DNA of 15,220 nt from Bacteroidota bacterium (lineage in GTDB: Bacteria > Bacteroidota > Bacteroidia > UKL13-3), in NCBI GenBank assembly GCA_010027395.1, contig RGVD01000040.1, positions 1 through 15,220 on the forward strand. Reading direction: 5' to 3'. How positions within the stretch are numbered: the stretch's first letter is position 1; each line of letters begins with the position of its first letter. Below the pieces are notes generated by a model, which saw only the letters and a list, made by a program, of their open reading frames with translations, made no database searches and had not been told where the DNA came from. Shown here piece after piece: positions 15,123-15,220 of the stretch. Both the position numbers and the translations under genes were made by a program.

Positions 15123-15148
15123 TGTAAGTTCAAATGATAAGTGCAACA
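15123..15148 (+). repeat. IS30-like terminal inverted repeat (element continues outside the window)
   Basis: The 26 bases beginning TGTAAGTTCAAATG and ending AAGTGCAACA agree at most positions with the terminal repeat of IS30-family elements as I recall it (TGTA, then TTCAA.TG, then GCAACA). No transposase is visible in the remaining 72 bases. The other end would lie beyond 15220. Confidence 0.5.
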
Positions 15149-15157
15149 CGTAGTATA

Positions 15158-15206
15158 ACCCCTTGTTGGGGAAGTGAAGCGTAGCGAAACTTCCCCAACA
15201 AGGGGT
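15158..15206. repeat. Perfect 18-bp-arm palindrome
   Basis: ACCCCTTGTTGGGGAAGT (15158-15175) and its exact complement ACTTCCCCAACAAGGGGT (15189-15206) flank a 13-base loop (GAAGCGTAGCGAA). There is no T run, so it is not an ordinary terminator. It sits about 10 bases inside the IS30-like end and might shield an element's gene from outside transcription or serve as a protein-binding structure. Confidence 0.85.
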
Positions 15207-15220
15207 AGAGCTAATAAATC

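Noticed and set aside
1..15220. CRISPR arrays, tRNA or rRNA genes, toxin-antitoxin pairs, phage genes
   Set aside because: I looked for regular spaced repeats, cloverleaf sequences and such genes in all gaps between coding regions and saw none; the only repeats are the IS ends, hairpins and palindromes listed.

Overview
This window looks like chromosomal DNA of a Bacteroidota (Bacteroidetes) bacterium. It is AT-rich, its start codons mostly lack Shine-Dalgarno sequences, and a few intergenic sites match the Bacteroidota -7 box TAnnTTTG. It encodes a type IX secretion (T9SS) protein with a T9SS C-terminal sorting domain, a small protein that looks like a PID-CTERM sorting substrate, and a two-gene 2-oxoacid:ferredoxin oxidoreductase of the fused gamma-alpha type. 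The species cannot be told from the sequence.

Layout. 1-5780 is housekeeping: a PLP-dependent trans-sulfuration enzyme (9-1148, +), a one-domain asparaginase-like protein (1273-1761, -), the korA-korB pair (2000-4968, +) and endonuclease III (about 5129-5779, +). Rho-independent terminators follow the first gene and korB. 5833-7012 is an insertion sequence: a Zn-ribbon/HTH/DDE transposase on the minus strand, bounded by roughly 20-bp imperfect inverted repeats, with an extra copy of the left repeat 40 bp further out. The transposase reading frame is joined to its only plausible ATG through a -1 shift at a run of seven A.

7009-9801 is what remains of a surface-polysaccharide cluster: the C-terminal half of a GT4 glycosyltransferase cut off exactly at the IS end, an intact SAM methyltransferase, an intact membrane GT2 glycosyltransferase, and a 63-aa signal-peptide plus PID-CTERM-like protein. 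The missing half of the GT4 gene is not on the other side of the IS, where nth lies instead, so the IS marks a deletion or rearrangement rather than a simple insertion. A strong 15-bp bidirectional hairpin terminator closes the cluster.

9880-15042 is again core: ilvE (-), divergent from and almost touching a tight forward cluster of an unnamed protein (a possible HolD/psi-like clamp-loader subunit), rdgB, a PorZ-like T9SS protein and recO. The unnamed gene overlaps rdgB through ATGA and porZ overlaps recO through TAATG, which suggests translational coupling. The last 100 bases look like the terminal repeat of a second insertion sequence (IS30-like), followed by an 18-bp-arm palindrome. That element runs off the window.

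No wholly new multi-gene system is evident. The most interesting points are the IS-bounded truncation of the polysaccharide cluster with its tripled IS end and frameshifted transposase, the PID-CTERM-like microprotein, the possible psi subunit, and the palindrome-bearing IS30-like end.
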